64,000 bases of DNA from Sphingomonas caseinilytica (GCF_023516455.1 NZ_JAMGBA010000002.1:1-64000), one strand, 5' to 3'. Positions 1-11,067 are shown, counted from the stretch's first letter. Made by a program: numbers and translations. The notes: generated from the sequence alone by a model not told the origin.

Positions 1-36
1 GGGGGGGGGGGGGGGGGGGGGCCCCCCGCCCCGAGG
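1..36. other. G/C homopolymer run at window edge
   Basis: The window begins with 21 consecutive G followed by runs of C. This has no coding logic and is most simply a sequencing or assembly artefact at a contig end, so bases here should not be trusted. Confidence 0.7.
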
Positions 37-79
37 CAGCTCGATGCTGCCCAAGGGCTTGCCTAAAGCTGCCGTGGGG

Positions 80-112
80 CCCCCCCCTGCCCCTCCCTGC
101 CAGGGAGGGGAG
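80..112. repeat. CCCCTCCC-type palindromic repeat before the acyl-CoA dehydrogenase gene
   Basis: A C-run and TGCCCCTCCC lead into a perfect palindrome at 90-110 with 10-bp arms (CCCCTCCCTG and CAGGGAGGGG) around one base. It matches the pattern of the inverted repeats at 21402-21434 and 21793-21825. Its 3' end (GGGAGGGGAGAG) is the Shine-Dalgarno sequence of the gene starting at 115. Confidence 0.65.
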
Positions 113-114
113 AG

Positions 115-1257
115 ATGACTGATTGGCTAGACTGGCCGTTCTTCGAGCCGCGCCATCGCGAGTTGCAGGCGCACCTAGCCAAATGGTGTTCCGCCAACCT
201 TGGCGATGACCATCACGATGATGTCGACAACGCTTGCCGGACCTTGGTTGCTCAACTTGGACAAGCGGGCTTCCTGGGGCTGTGCGTGGCCGAAGGCGAC
301 ACGGCCCCCGACGTCCGCAGCCTGGCCATTGCGCGATCGACCTTGGCGCGGGCCAGCGGCCTCGCCGACTTCGCCTTTGCCATGCAAGGGCTGGGGTCGG
401 GCGCGATCAGCCTGTTCGGAAGCGCCGAGCAGAAAGCGGAATGGCTGCCAAAGGTTTCATCCGGCCGAGCGGTCGCGGCCTATGCACTGACGGAGCCTGA
501 AACCGGCAGCGACGCCGCCAACATCGCGATGCGCGCTGAGCGGGACGGCGATGGCTGGGTCCTGACGGGTGAGAAGAGCTACATCAGCAACGGTACCATC
601 GCCGACGTACTGACGGTGTTCGCGCGGACCGGGTCGACTGAAGATGGCGCTCGCGGAATCTCCGCCTTCATCGTCCGGGGCGATGACCCCGGCCTGTCGG
701 TCGCCGAGCGGATCGAAGTCATCGCACCCCACCCGCTTGCCCGATTGAAGTTCGACCGCGTCCGCGCCGATCCGCTTGGATCCGAGGGCGATGGCTTCCG
801 GATCGCAATGCAGACGCTCAACCTGTTTCGCGTAACCGTTGGCGCGGCGGCGCTTGGGTTCGCCCGCCGGGCGCTCGACGAGGCGCTTGATTTCGCGACC
901 TCGCGCAGACTCGGCAGCGGCGTTCTCGCGGACAACCCGATGACCTGGGACAGGCTCGCCGGAATGAAGATGGCGGTCGACACGTCCGAGCTGCTCATCG
1001 CCCGCGCGGCGTGGCAGCAGGATATGGGAGAGGCCGACAACCGCCGGGCGGCGGCCATGGCCAAGCTTCATGCCACCGACGAGGCACAGAAAGTCATCGA
1101 CGCGGCCGTGCAGATGCATGGCGGGCTTGGCGTGACCAAGGGCGCCAAGGTCGAGGAACTCTATCGTGAAATCCGCGCTCTGCGCATCTATGAAGGCGCA
1201 AGCGAGGTACAGCGGATGATCATCGCCCGCGACCTGTTGAAGGAGCATCGCTCATGA
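115..1257 (+). CDS. acyl-CoA dehydrogenase family protein
   Basis: This 380-residue protein is a full-length FAD-dependent acyl-CoA dehydrogenase, which desaturates an acyl-CoA at C2-C3 and passes electrons to ETF. The family signature ALTEPETGSD lies near residues 125-134. The C-terminal helix has YEGASEVQ, where family members carry the catalytic or substrate-facing glutamate, followed by IARDLL. The ATG follows a strong GGGAGGGGAGAG ribosome site. The stop overlaps the next gene (RidA) by 4 bases and a CoA ligase follows with the same overlap, so the three form one operon. In known aminobenzoyl-CoA catabolic clusters a dehydrogenase of this type accompanies a RidA protein and an aromatic CoA ligase. 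That role is inference; the exact substrate cannot be read from sequence. Confidence 0.93.
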   Translation: MTDWLDWPFFEPRHRELQAHLAKWCSANLGDDHHDDVDNACRTLVAQLGQAGFLGLCVAEGDTAPDVRSLAIARSTLARASGLADFAFAMQGLGSGAISLFGSAEQKAEWLPKVSSGRAVAAYALTEPETGSDAANIAMRAERDGDGWVLTGEKSYISNGTIADVLTVFARTGSTEDGARGISAFIVRGDDPGLSVAERIEVIAPHPLARLKFDRVRADPLGSEGDGFRIAMQTLNLFRVTVGAAALGFARRALDEALDFATSRRLGSGVLADNPMTWDRLAGMKMAVDTSELLIARAAWQQDMGEADNRRAAAMAKLHATDEAQKVIDAAVQMHGGLGVTKGAKVEELYREIRALRIYEGASEVQRMIIARDLLKEHRS

Positions 1258-1646
1258 GGTCCTTGCTGCCGCCCGGCTGGCCGCGTCCCAAGGGCTATTC
1301 CAACGGAATCAGCGCAACCGGCCGAATGATCTTCACTGCCGGCGTCGTCGGCTGGGACGAGCGCGAATTCTTCCCGTCGCATCGCCTCGACAGCCAGTTC
1401 GCGCAGGCGCTGCGGAACATCCTTGCAATCCTGAAAGAGGATGGGGCCGGCCCGGAACATATCGTCAGGCTCACCATCTACGTCACCGACATCCAGGAAT
1501 ATCTGAGCCTTCGCGACGAGCTGGGCCCGATCTGGAAATCGATCATGGGGGCCAACTACCCGGCAATGGCGCTGGTCGAAGTGAAACGGCTCGTCGAACA
1601 TGCGGCCAAGATCGAGATTGAAGCAACGGCGGTGGTTGCCGAATGA
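1254..1646 (+). CDS. RidA family (YjgF/YER057c/UK114) protein
   Basis: The 130-residue product has the RidA fold signatures: GPEHIVRLTIYVTDIQEY around residues 63-80 and a C-terminal YPAMALVEVKRLVEHAAKIEIEATAV, in which the arginine-equivalent and EIEA positions are typical. RidA proteins hydrolyse reactive enamine/imine intermediates; distant members work in dedicated catabolic pathways. It overlaps the dehydrogenase stop (ATGA) and the CoA ligase start by 4 bases each, so translation is probably coupled. The context suggests a pathway-specific deaminase for an aminated aromatic or cyclic CoA ester rather than the housekeeping RidA, but this is inference. Confidence 0.9.
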   Translation: MRSLLPPGWPRPKGYSNGISATGRMIFTAGVVGWDEREFFPSHRLDSQFAQALRNILAILKEDGAGPEHIVRLTIYVTDIQEYLSLRDELGPIWKSIMGANYPAMALVEVKRLVEHAAKIEIEATAVVAE

Positions 1647-3229
1647 GCTACGACTCGTTCGTCCGCGATCGGTTGCCGCCGGCTGATGAGCTTCCCGAGT
1701 TCCGCTTCGACCTGCCTGCCCTGAACTATCCCGAACATCTGAACGGCGCTGCCGAGCTTTTGAAGCGCGGAAAGCCCGGCGACCTCGCGGTCGTCAACGC
1801 GCATGGCCGCTGGACCTATGCCGAGCTCGACCTCTTCTCCGGCCGCATTGCTAGGCTGCTGGTCGAAGAGAAGGGCCTGGTGCCCGGCAACCGCGTCCTC
1901 CTGCGAGGACCCAATGGCTACACGTTATTCGCCGCCTGGCTCGGCGTGCTGAAGGCCGGCGGGGTTGTCGTGACCACCATGCCGCTATTGCGTCCCGGCG
2001 AAATCGCGACCGTGATCGACACAGCAGAGATCACCCACGCCCTGGTCGACAGCCGCTTCATCGGCGACTTCCGCGCAGCGATGAGCCAGACGCGGCACAT
2101 CAAGCATCTCGTCAAATATGACGGCGACTATGGCAAGGGCGAGCTGGAGACGCGTTGCGCCACGCTGTCGCCGCTCCCACCTGTCGACACCCGCCGCGAC
2201 GATCCGGCGATGATCGCCTTCACCAGCGGCACCACCGGCGTCCCCAAGGGCTGCATCCAGTTCCACCGCGACATTTTGGCGCCGTGCGACAGCTTCGCCC
2301 GGACGCATTTCCGGATGGAGCCGGGCGATGTCGTCCTGACCAGCGCCCCCATCGCCTTCACCTTCGGGCTTGGCGCGACGGTGATGTTTCCGCTCTATTT
2401 CGGCGCGGCAGCTGCAACGATCGAGCAGCCGTCCCCGCCGGCCATGCTGGAAGTGATCGCCGCCCACGGCGTCACCCACCTCGCCACCGCACCCACCGCC
2501 TACAAGGCGATGTTGTCGCAGCCGACGCTCGCCGACGCACTCAAGAGCCTCAAATGCTGCCTGTCCGCCGGCGAGCATTTGCCCAGCGCGATCTGGGCCG
2601 CATGGAAGGCGCATACCGGGATCGCCATCGTCGACGGCATCGGCGCGACCGAGATGATGCATATCTTCATTTCCGAAAGCGGCGATGCGATCCGCCCAGG
2701 ATCAACCGGCCGTGCAGTGCCGGGCTATCAGGCCACCGTACTGGACGCCGAGGGCAATCCACTGGACGAGGGTGAAGGGCGGCTGGCCGTGAAGGGTCCA
2801 ACCGGCTGCCGCTACCTCGATGATCCGCGTCAGCGTAATTATGTCGAGGGCGGCTGGAACCTGACCGGCGACACCTATCGCAAGGATCGCGACGGTTACT
2901 TCTGGTATGTGGCGCGCAGCGACGACATGATCGTCAGCTCAGGCTACAACATCGGCGCGCCTGAAGTAGAGAATGCACTTCTGGGCCACCCGGCCGTGGC
3001 GGAGTGCGCGGTGATCGGCGTGCCCTGTCCGGAACGCGGCCAGAAGGTGAAAGCATTCGTTGTCCCGGCCGCTTCCGCGACGCCAAATGATGCTTTGATT
3101 TCAGAACTCAAAGATTTTGTAAAAGCAACAATTGCGCCATACAAATATCCCCGCGAAATCGAGTTCGTCGAGGCATTGCCGAAGACGGCGACAGGCAAAT
3201 TGCGGCGGGTGGAGCTGAGGAATCAGTAG
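1643..3229 (+). CDS. AMP-forming aromatic acid-CoA ligase (benzoate/2-aminobenzoate-CoA ligase-like)
   Basis: The protein has 528 residues and belongs to the ANL adenylating superfamily. The P-loop IAFTSGTTGVPKG is at about residues 191-203, the ATP-binding GIGATEMMHIF near 333, the TGD motif near 413, and the C-terminal catalytic lysine in TATGKLRRVEL near 520. The organisation and the short N-terminus resemble the benzoate-CoA ligase group, which activates aromatic acids with ATP and CoA. It is the third gene of the operon with RidA and acyl-CoA dehydrogenase. A 2-aminobenzoate-CoA ligase role is suggested by this company; other aryl or alkyl acids are possible. Confidence 0.88.
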   Translation: MSYDSFVRDRLPPADELPEFRFDLPALNYPEHLNGAAELLKRGKPGDLAVVNAHGRWTYAELDLFSGRIARLLVEEKGLVPGNRVLLRGPNGYTLFAAWLGVLKAGGVVVTTMPLLRPGEIATVIDTAEITHALVDSRFIGDFRAAMSQTRHIKHLVKYDGDYGKGELETRCATLSPLPPVDTRRDDPAMIAFTSGTTGVPKGCIQFHRDILAPCDSFARTHFRMEPGDVVLTSAPIAFTFGLGATVMFPLYFGAAAATIEQPSPPAMLEVIAAHGVTHLATAPTAYKAMLSQPTLADALKSLKCCLSAGEHLPSAIWAAWKAHTGIAIVDGIGATEMMHIFISESGDAIRPGSTGRAVPGYQATVLDAEGNPLDEGEGRLAVKGPTGCRYLDDPRQRNYVEGGWNLTGDTYRKDRDGYFWYVARSDDMIVSSGYNIGAPEVENALLGHPAVAECAVIGVPCPERGQKVKAFVVPAASATPNDALISELKDFVKATIAPYKYPREIEFVEALPKTATGKLRRVELRNQ

Positions 3230-3232
3230 TAT

Positions 3233-3295
3233 CACGCGAAGGCGCGAAGTGCGCGAAGCTCAAAAATCCCTTCGCGTCCTTCGCGTCTTCGCGTG
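3233..3295. repeat. Long inverted repeat between convergent genes, likely bidirectional terminator
   Basis: CACGCGAAGGCGCGAAG... at 3233-3258 is nearly the reverse complement of ...CGCGTCTTCGCGTG at 3270-3295 (23 of 26 positions). It lies between the convergent CoA ligase and pccA genes, so it could form a hairpin that ends both transcripts. The CGCGAAG unit is itself repeated inside each arm. Confidence 0.65.
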
Positions 3296-3303
3296 CAAAA
3301 TTC

Positions 3304-5301
<1,998 letters not shown>

Positions 5302-5318
5302 TAGCGAGCCCCTAACCC

Positions 5319-5403
5319 GTCACCCTGAACTTGATTCAGAGTCCATTCCTTCGTTCGCTCCGCCCTTCCCGAAAATGGATGCTGAAACAAGTTCAGCATG
5401 ACG
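5319..5403. repeat. REPIN-like inverted repeat, copy 1
   Basis: CGTCACCCTGAACTTG and a terminal GCTGAAACAAGTTCAGC...ATGACG enclose about 45 bases of unrelated spacer. The halves are inverted to one another and each is itself a small hairpin. A second copy is at 9272-9358. Both sit in gaps of the propionyl-CoA gene set. Confidence 0.8.
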
Positions 5404-5416
5404 AATTGCGGCAAAT

Positions 5417-7552
5417 TCACTCCGCCGCCTCATCGACCGGCGGCTTGTTGTGGCCGAGAAGCCGAAGCACTTCGTCCGCCGCGTCGGCGAGATTGGTGCC
5501 AGGTCCGAAGATCGCCTGCACACCCGCCTCGCGGAGCATCGCATAATCCTGCGGCGGGATAACGCCGCCAGCGACCACCTTGATGTCCGGCCGGCCGGCC
5601 TCCTTCAGCGCCGCGATGAGTTCGGGGATCAGCGTCTTGTGGCCTGCCGCGAGCGACGATGCGCCCACGACGTCGACATCATGCTCCACCGCCAGTTCCG
5701 CACTCTCGCGCGGGGTCTGGAACAGCGGCCCTGCGATTACCTCGAAGCCCAAATCGCCGAACGCCGAGCTGACCAGGTTGGCGCCGCGGTCATGTCCATC
5801 CTGGCCCATCTTGGCGACGAGGATGCGGGGCTTGCGGCCCATGCGCTCCGCCACCGATGACGTGCCCGCGACGGCTTCCTTCCAGCGCGCGTCATTGCGG
5901 CGTCCGTAGATGCCGCGAACCGGTTCCGGGTTGGTGTGATAACGGCCGAACGCACGCTCGAGCGCATCCGAAATCTCGCCCAGCGAGCAGCGCGCCCTCG
6001 CGCATTCGACCGACAGCGCCAGCAGGTTGCCACCGTCGCGAGCGCCCGTTTCCAGCAGGTCCAGTGCGGCGCGTGCCTTCGCCTCGTCGCGGGTGCTGCG
6101 CATTTTCTCCAGACGTGCAATCTGGCCGGCGCGAACCTTGGCATTATCGACTTCCAGGATGTCGAGATGCGGTTCATTTTCCAGCCGGTAGCGGTTGACG
6201 CCGACAATCACCGTTTCGCCCGTATCGACCTTGGCCGCGCGCTCGGCGGCGGCTTCCTCGATCCGCATCTTGGGCAGGCCTTCGGCGACCGCCTTGGTCA
6301 TGCCGCCGTGGCTCTCGACTTCCTCGATCAGCGCCCAGGCGCGCTCTTCCAGCTCGCGGGTCAGCGCCTCGACATACCAGCTGCCGCCGAGCGGATCGGC
6401 GACGGCGGTGACGCCACTCTCTTCGGCCAGGATCAGCTGGGTATTGCGCGCGATGCGGGCTGAGAAATCGGTCGGCAGCGCGATCGCCTCGTCGAAGCTG
6501 TTGGTATGCAGCGACTGGGTCCCGCCCAGTACCGCGGCAAGCGCCTCGATCGTGGTGCGGATGACATTGTTGTACGGGTCCTGCTCGGTCAGCGACACGC
6601 CGCTGGTCTGGCAGTGGGTCCTGAGCAGCTTCGACTTCTCGGTCTTGGCGCCGAGGTCGGTCATGATCCGCGCCCACAGGGTCCGCGCCGCGCGTAGCTT
6701 CGCGACCTCCATGAACAGGTTCATGCCGATGCCGAAGAAGAATGAGAGGCGCGGCGCGAAATCGTCCACGTCCAGCCCGTCCGCGATCGCAACGCGGACA
6801 TATTCCATGCCGTCGGCAAGCGTGTAGGCCAGTTCCTGCACCGCCGTCGCTCCGGCCTCATGCATGTGATAGCCGCTGATTGAGATGCTGTTGAACTTGG
6901 GCATCTCTTCTGACGTGTAGGCGATGATGTCAGAGACGATCCGCATCGATGGTTCGGGCGGATAGATGTAGGTGTTGCGAACCGCGAACTCTTTCAGAAT
7001 GTCGTTCTGGATCGTTCCGGAAAGCTTCTCGCGAGGAACGCCCTGTTCTTCGCCGGCGACGATGTAGAAGGCCATGACCGGCAGCACCGCGCCATTCATC
7101 GTCATGCTGACCGACATTTCGTCCAAGGGAATGCCGTCGAACAGCAGCTTCATATCCTCGACGCTGTCGATCGCGACACCCGCCTTGCCGACATCCCCGG
7201 CGACACGCGGATGGTCGCTGTCGTATCCGCGGTGGGTGGCGAGATCGAAGGCGACCGAGAGCCCCTTCTGGCCCGCCTTCAGATTGCGGCGATAGAAGGC
7301 GTTGGATTCCTCGGCAGTCGAAAAACCAGCGTACTGGCGAATGGTCCAGGGACGCCCCGCATACATGGTCGCATAGGGGCCGCGCGTATAGGGAGGCAGA
7401 CCCGGCAAGCCACTGTCGATCCCGGCCGCGTCTTCGGGGCCGTAGACATTCTTCAGGCGGATATGCTCGGGCGTCTCACGCGACAGGTCTTTCCCACGCG
7501 ATTCCTTGTCGGCCAGCGCCTTCCAGTCGTTAATTGTCGGTTTCTCAGTCAT
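5417..7552 (-). CDS. methylmalonyl-CoA mutase, single-chain form
   Basis: The protein (711 residues from ATG 7552) converts (R)-methylmalonyl-CoA to succinyl-CoA with adenosylcobalamin. The catalytic TIM-barrel half carries [21 protein letters not shown] near residues 55-75 and the substrate-binding [18 protein letters not shown] near 140. The C-terminal cobalamin domain has DGHDRG with His587 as lower axial ligand, plus [10 protein letters not shown] and GGVIPPQDY. Catalytic and B12 domains are on one chain, as in MutB-type subunits and ScpA, with no separate small subunit nearby. The next ATG upstream-annotated start would add ten residues ([10 protein letters not shown]) without family support, so 7552 is preferred. 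It lies between the OsmC gene and pccA. Confidence 0.96.
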   Translation of the reverse strand: MTEKPTINDWKALADKESRGKDLSRETPEHIRLKNVYGPEDAAGIDSGLPGLPPYTRGPYATMYAGRPWTIRQYAGFSTAEESNAFYRRNLKAGQKGLSVAFDLATHRGYDSDHPRVAGDVGKAGVAIDSVEDMKLLFDGIPLDEMSVSMTMNGAVLPVMAFYIVAGEEQGVPREKLSGTIQNDILKEFAVRNTYIYPPEPSMRIVSDIIAYTSEEMPKFNSISISGYHMHEAGATAVQELAYTLADGMEYVRVAIADGLDVDDFAPRLSFFFGIGMNLFMEVAKLRAARTLWARIMTDLGAKTEKSKLLRTHCQTSGVSLTEQDPYNNVIRTTIEALAAVLGGTQSLHTNSFDEAIALPTDFSARIARNTQLILAEESGVTAVADPLGGSWYVEALTRELEERAWALIEEVESHGGMTKAVAEGLPKMRIEEAAAERAAKVDTGETVIVGVNRYRLENEPHLDILEVDNAKVRAGQIARLEKMRSTRDEAKARAALDLLETGARDGGNLLALSVECARARCSLGEISDALERAFGRYHTNPEPVRGIYGRRNDARWKEAVAGTSSVAERMGRKPRILVAKMGQDGHDRGANLVSSAFGDLGFEVIAGPLFQTPRESAELAVEHDVDVVGASSLAAGHKTLIPELIAALKEAGRPDIKVVAGGVIPPQDYAMLREAGVQAIFGPGTNLADAADEVLRLLGHNKPPVDEAAE

Positions 7553-7606
7553 TGTGGACGCCCCTAGCGCCAGCCGAAGCAAAGCTCCAGCATCCGTTCG
7601 AGGTTG

Positions 7607-8068
7607 TTACCTCGACTCCACCACCACTTCGCTGGTGATCGAATTGGCGATGAAACAGGCCTCGTGCGACTTGTGGTGGAGCTCGTCGATGATCGCCTGC
7701 TCGGGCTCCTCGCTGGCAAACACGATCCGCGGGCGAAGCGCGACGCGGGTAATGCGGGTCTTGCCGTCACTGCCCTTGTGCATTTCGCCCTCAGCTTCGT
7801 CCTCATAACCCGTCACGACCAGCCCGGACCGCCGCGCGAAATCCAGGAAGAAGAGCATGTGGCAGCTCGCGACGCTGGCCACGAACGCCTCTTCCGGATC
7901 GACGGCATCGGGATTGGCCCAGGGCATCGGGACAATGTGCGGTGAGGCCGAAGCCGATACGTTGGTCAGGCCATCGAAGTTCCAGCTATGCGCCCGGCTA
8001 TACTGCCCCTTGGCAAAATCCTCGCCGGGCGAGGCGAACCAGCGAATGGTGGCGAAGTGGCTGGACAT
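7607..8068 (-). CDS. OsmC family peroxiredoxin-like protein
   Basis: The 153-residue protein has the OsmC/Ohr layout: a central conserved cysteine in FVASVASCHMLFFLDFARRSGL near residues 63-84 and a second cysteine in HEACFIANSITSEVVVE near the C-terminus. OsmC-like proteins reduce organic hydroperoxides through this cysteine pair. A textbook AGGAGG ribosome site precedes the ATG by four bases. It is embedded in the propionyl-CoA module between an esterase-like gene and the mutase; a role in that pathway is not evident. Confidence 0.92.
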   Translation of the reverse strand: MSSHFATIRWFASPGEDFAKGQYSRAHSWNFDGLTNVSASASPHIVPMPWANPDAVDPEEAFVASVASCHMLFFLDFARRSGLVVTGYEDEAEGEMHKGSDGKTRITRVALRPRIVFASEEPEQAIIDELHHKSHEACFIANSITSEVVVESR

Positions 8069-8078
8069 GATGCCTCCT

Positions 8079-8840
8079 TTAGCTCGTGCCGCGGCTCCGG
8101 CCCAGAACGAAGTCGACGCCCTCTGACAAGAGCGTCTTGTCTACCCGATGCCCGCCTTCGAATTGGCGGAAGCTGATGTCGAAGCCAGCCTTCTTCAGCG
8201 AAGCGACGGTATCGTCGCGCGTGCGCTCGAACGACAGGATCTGGTCGGCTGGCGAATGGGCGATGAACAGCCGTTGCTTGGGATCGATCGCGGCGGGTTC
8301 CAGGTGGAATCCGGGAGCGAAGGCGACGACCCCGCGGACGATCGCCGGGTTGGCAAGGCCAAGGCTCAGCGCATAGCTCGCGCCATCGGAGAAGCCGGCG
8401 AAAACCACCGCGCGGTGATCTGCATCGGGCGCTCGAAGCGCGATCGAAAGCGCCTGCTCAACGCGCCCGGCATCCGCACCGAAAAGGTCATCGCGCATGG
8501 CCCGTCCGTTCCTGGATGCCGCGCTGACCAGGCCAATCGTATCCCAGGTCGCGCCGGTCGATTGGACCGACAGCAACAGGCAATCGCATCGATCCGCCTC
8601 AGCCTTGGCTCCGTCGAGGAAATTGCGCGCCGACATTCCCGCGCCATGGAACAGGACGATCAGTGGGCGTGGCGAAGTGGAAGCGGCTGCGGGCCGGTAG
8701 AAGAATGCGTTGGCACCAAGCTTCTGAACGCCGGCAGTAGTGGCCGGCGCGGCCACATCGCTAGCCAGCGTCATTACGGGGGAACGGGCAGCGGCGGGTG
8801 GGCAGCACAGCAGCAACGCACTGACCGCGACCCGCCACAT
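8079..8840 (-). CDS. secreted alpha/beta hydrolase (carboxylesterase/phospholipase type)
   Basis: This 253-residue protein starts with a signal peptide (VAVSALLLCCPPAAA). The alpha/beta hydrolase fold is shown by an oxyanion-hole segment LFHGAGMSARNF near residue 68, a nucleophile elbow GFSDGAS (serine near 149), an aspartate in FIAHSPADQIL near 202 and a C-terminal histidine in EGGHRVDKTLL. The arrangement recalls the phospholipase/carboxylesterase (PF02230-like) group. It starts 2 bases after the epimerase stop, so the two are cotranscribed. The substrate is unknown. Confidence 0.85.
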   Translation of the reverse strand: MWRVAVSALLLCCPPAAARSPVMTLASDVAAPATTAGVQKLGANAFFYRPAAASTSPRPLIVLFHGAGMSARNFLDGAKAEADRCDCLLLSVQSTGATWDTIGLVSAASRNGRAMRDDLFGADAGRVEQALSIALRAPDADHRAVVFAGFSDGASYALSLGLANPAIVRGVVAFAPGFHLEPAAIDPKQRLFIAHSPADQILSFERTRDDTVASLKKAGFDISFRQFEGGHRVDKTLLSEGVDFVLGRSRGTS

Positions 8841-8842
8841 GG

Positions 8843-9262
8843 CTAATGCGCCTGCTTCGGCGATTCCATGATCTCCGTCAGCACCCCGCCCATATCCTTG
8901 GGGTGGAGGAAGAAGATCGGCGTCCCATGCGCCCCGATCCGCGTCGGCCCGAGGATGCGCACGCCCTTGCCGTCGTAAAAGGAGCGCGCCGCTTCGATAT
9001 CCGGCACCTCGAAACAGAGGTGATGCTGCCCGCCTTCAGGACTGCGTTCGAGAAACTTCAGGATCGGCGAGTCCGCACCCAACGGCTCGATCAGCTCGAT
9101 CTGTGAATTGGGCGTGTCGACGAAGCAGACGCGGACGCCCTGCGCCGGCAGGTCAAACGGCTCGCGAACCACTTCCGCGCCCATCCGCTCGCGGTACATG
9201 GCGACCGATTTCTCGATCGACGGGGTTGCCACGCCTACGTGGTTGAGCCTGCCCAATTTCAT
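8843..9262 (-). CDS. mce: methylmalonyl-CoA epimerase
   Basis: The 139-residue vicinal-oxygen-chelate protein begins MKLGRLNHVGVATPSIEKS with the first metal-ligand histidine (NHVG). The second module shows QHHLCFEVPDIEAARSF and the C-terminal VLTEIME glutamate. It interconverts (S)- and (R)-methylmalonyl-CoA between PccAB and the mutase. ATG 9262 is chosen because GGAGAG lies just upstream; the upstream GTG at 9277 lies within the repeat at 9272-9358 and gives a non-family extension. Confidence 0.93.
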   Translation of the reverse strand: MKLGRLNHVGVATPSIEKSVAMYRERMGAEVVREPFDLPAQGVRVCFVDTPNSQIELIEPLGADSPILKFLERSPEGGQHHLCFEVPDIEAARSFYDGKGVRILGPTRIGAHGTPIFFLHPKDMGGVLTEIMESPKQAH

Positions 9263-9271
9263 AAATCTCTC

Positions 9272-9358
9272 CGTCACCCTGAACTTGTTTCAGGGTCCAT
9301 CTCGCCGCCCGTACCGCCCTACGAAAAAAATGGATGCTGAAACAAGTTCAGCATGACG
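9272..9358. repeat. REPIN-like inverted repeat, copy 2
   Basis: The ends (CGTCACCCTGAACTTGTTTC at 9272 and ATGGATGCTGAAACAAG...ATGACG ending 9358) match the copy at 5319-5403, including a TGGATGCTGAAACAAGTTCA block identical in both. The spacer between them differs. The left half is the hairpin CCCTGAA/TTCAGGG. The repeat ends 9 bases before the epimerase start. Confidence 0.8.
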
Positions 9359-9400
9359 GCATTCGGGGCAATACCGGACGGTGAACTCGGCACGACGAAC

Positions 9401-10936
9401 TTAAAGCGGAATATTGTCGTGCTTCTTCCACGGGTTTTCCAACTGCTTGTCGCGCAGCTTCCTTAATCCCAGCGCAATTCGACGACGCGTCGAATGCGGC
9501 ATGATCACCTCGTCGATGAAGCCCTTCGACGCCGCTACGAACGGGTTGGCGAAGCGCTCCTCATATTCGCGGGTGCGTTCCGCGATCTTGTCGGGATCGC
9601 CGATGTCCTTGCGGAAGATGATCTCGACCGCACCCTTGGCGCCCATCACCGCGATCTCGGCGGTCGGCCAGGCATAGTTCAAGTCGCCGCGAAGGTGCTT
9701 CGACGCCATGACGTCGTAGGCCCCGCCATAGGCTTTGCGGGTGATGACCGTGATCTTCGGTACGGTTGCTTCTGCATAGGCGAACAAGAGCTTGGCGCCA
9801 TGCTTGATGATGCCGTGATGCTCCTGCCCCACGCCCGGAAGGAAGCCCGGCACGTCGACCAGGGTCAGGATCGGGATGTCGAACGCGTCGCAGAAGCGGA
9901 CGAAGCGCCCAGCCTTCTTCGAAGCATTGATGTCGAGGCAGCCGGCCAGCACCATCGGCTGGTTGGCGACGACGCCGACGGTTTTCCCTTCGATCCGGCA
10001 GAAGCCGATGATGATGTTTCCGGCATGCCCGGGCTGAAGTTCGAAGAAATCGCCTTCGTCGGCGACCTTCCGGATCAGCTCGTGCATGTCATAGGGCTGG
10101 TTGGCCGACGGCGGGATCAAAGTGTCGAGGCTGTCCTCGATCCGGTCCCACGGATCGGCGCAGGGCCGCTCGGGAATGTCATGCCGATTGGATAGCGGCA
10201 GATAGTCGAAGAACTCCCGGGTCGCGATCAGCGCGTCGATGTCATTTTCGAACGCGACATCGGCGACGCCGGATTTGGTGGTGTGGGTGATCGCGCCGCC
10301 CAGTTCTTCCTGCGTCACGACCTCGTTGGTGACGGTTTTCACCACGTCCGGCCCGGTGACGAACATGTAAGAGCTGTCCTTCACCATGAAGATGAAGTCG
10401 GTCATCGCGGGCGAATAGACTGCACCGCCGGCGCAAGGGCCCATGATCAGGCTGATCTGCGGTACCACGCCGGAGGCCAGCACGTTCCGCTGGAATACCT
10501 CGGCATAGCCGCCGAGCGACGCAACACCTTCCTGGATGCGCGCGCCGCCGCTGTCGTTGAGGCCGATCACCGGAGCGCCGACCTTCATCGCTGCGTCCAT
10601 GATCTTGCATATCTTCTGGGCGTGCCGTTCCGACAGCGAGCCGCCGAACACGGTGAAATCCTGCGCGAAGACATAGACGAGCCGGCCGTTGATCGTGCCC
10701 GACCCGGTGACGACGCCGTCGCCCGGGATCTTCTGCGTCTCCATGCCGAAGTCGACGCAATTATGCTCGACGTACATGTCGACTTCTTCGAAACTGTCAG
10801 GATCGAGCAGCACGGTCAGCCGCTCGCGCGCGGTCAGCCGTCCCTTGGCATGCTGCGCCTCGATGCGCTTTTCGCCGCCGCCCAGACGCGCCTGCGCGCG
10901 CTTGGCTTCCAGCTGCTCGATGGTGGTGGTCGTCAA
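9401..10936 (-). CDS. pccB: propionyl-CoA carboxylase beta subunit (carboxyltransferase)
   Basis: The protein (511 residues) is a biotin-dependent carboxyltransferase moving CO2 from biotin on PccA to propionyl-CoA. Crotonase-fold oxyanion segments are visible: [17 protein letters not shown] and [16 protein letters not shown] in the N-terminal half, [18 protein letters not shown] and [11 protein letters not shown] in the C-terminal half, and the conserved end of the family (GNIPL-like HDNIPL). I place the start at TTG 10936, preceded by GGGAGAG with a short spacer, which gives the usual family length and start ([15 protein letters not shown]). The ATG 17 codons upstream would have to read through the ribosome site. 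Confidence 0.95.
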   Translation of the reverse strand: MTTTTIEQLEAKRAQARLGGGEKRIEAQHAKGRLTARERLTVLLDPDSFEEVDMYVEHNCVDFGMETQKIPGDGVVTGSGTINGRLVYVFAQDFTVFGGSLSERHAQKICKIMDAAMKVGAPVIGLNDSGGARIQEGVASLGGYAEVFQRNVLASGVVPQISLIMGPCAGGAVYSPAMTDFIFMVKDSSYMFVTGPDVVKTVTNEVVTQEELGGAITHTTKSGVADVAFENDIDALIATREFFDYLPLSNRHDIPERPCADPWDRIEDSLDTLIPPSANQPYDMHELIRKVADEGDFFELQPGHAGNIIIGFCRIEGKTVGVVANQPMVLAGCLDINASKKAGRFVRFCDAFDIPILTLVDVPGFLPGVGQEHHGIIKHGAKLLFAYAEATVPKITVITRKAYGGAYDVMASKHLRGDLNYAWPTAEIAVMGAKGAVEIIFRKDIGDPDKIAERTREYEERFANPFVAASKGFIDEVIMPHSTRRRIALGLRKLRDKQLENPWKKHDNIPL

Positions 10937-11067
10937 TTTGCTCTCCCGTTCGGAAGGCCGCTGCCACGATTGAGGCACCGAGCGCAAGTGAGCGATTGCG
11001 GAGCGATCGGGAGCTAGCGCGTAGAGATGCCGAAATCCGGACGGCCTGCCGCACAGCGGACAGGACC

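Noticed and set aside
9263-9277. GTG start for the epimerase at 9277
   Set aside because: It lies within the REPIN-like repeat and has no ribosome site; ATG 9262 has GGAGAG and the family N-terminus.
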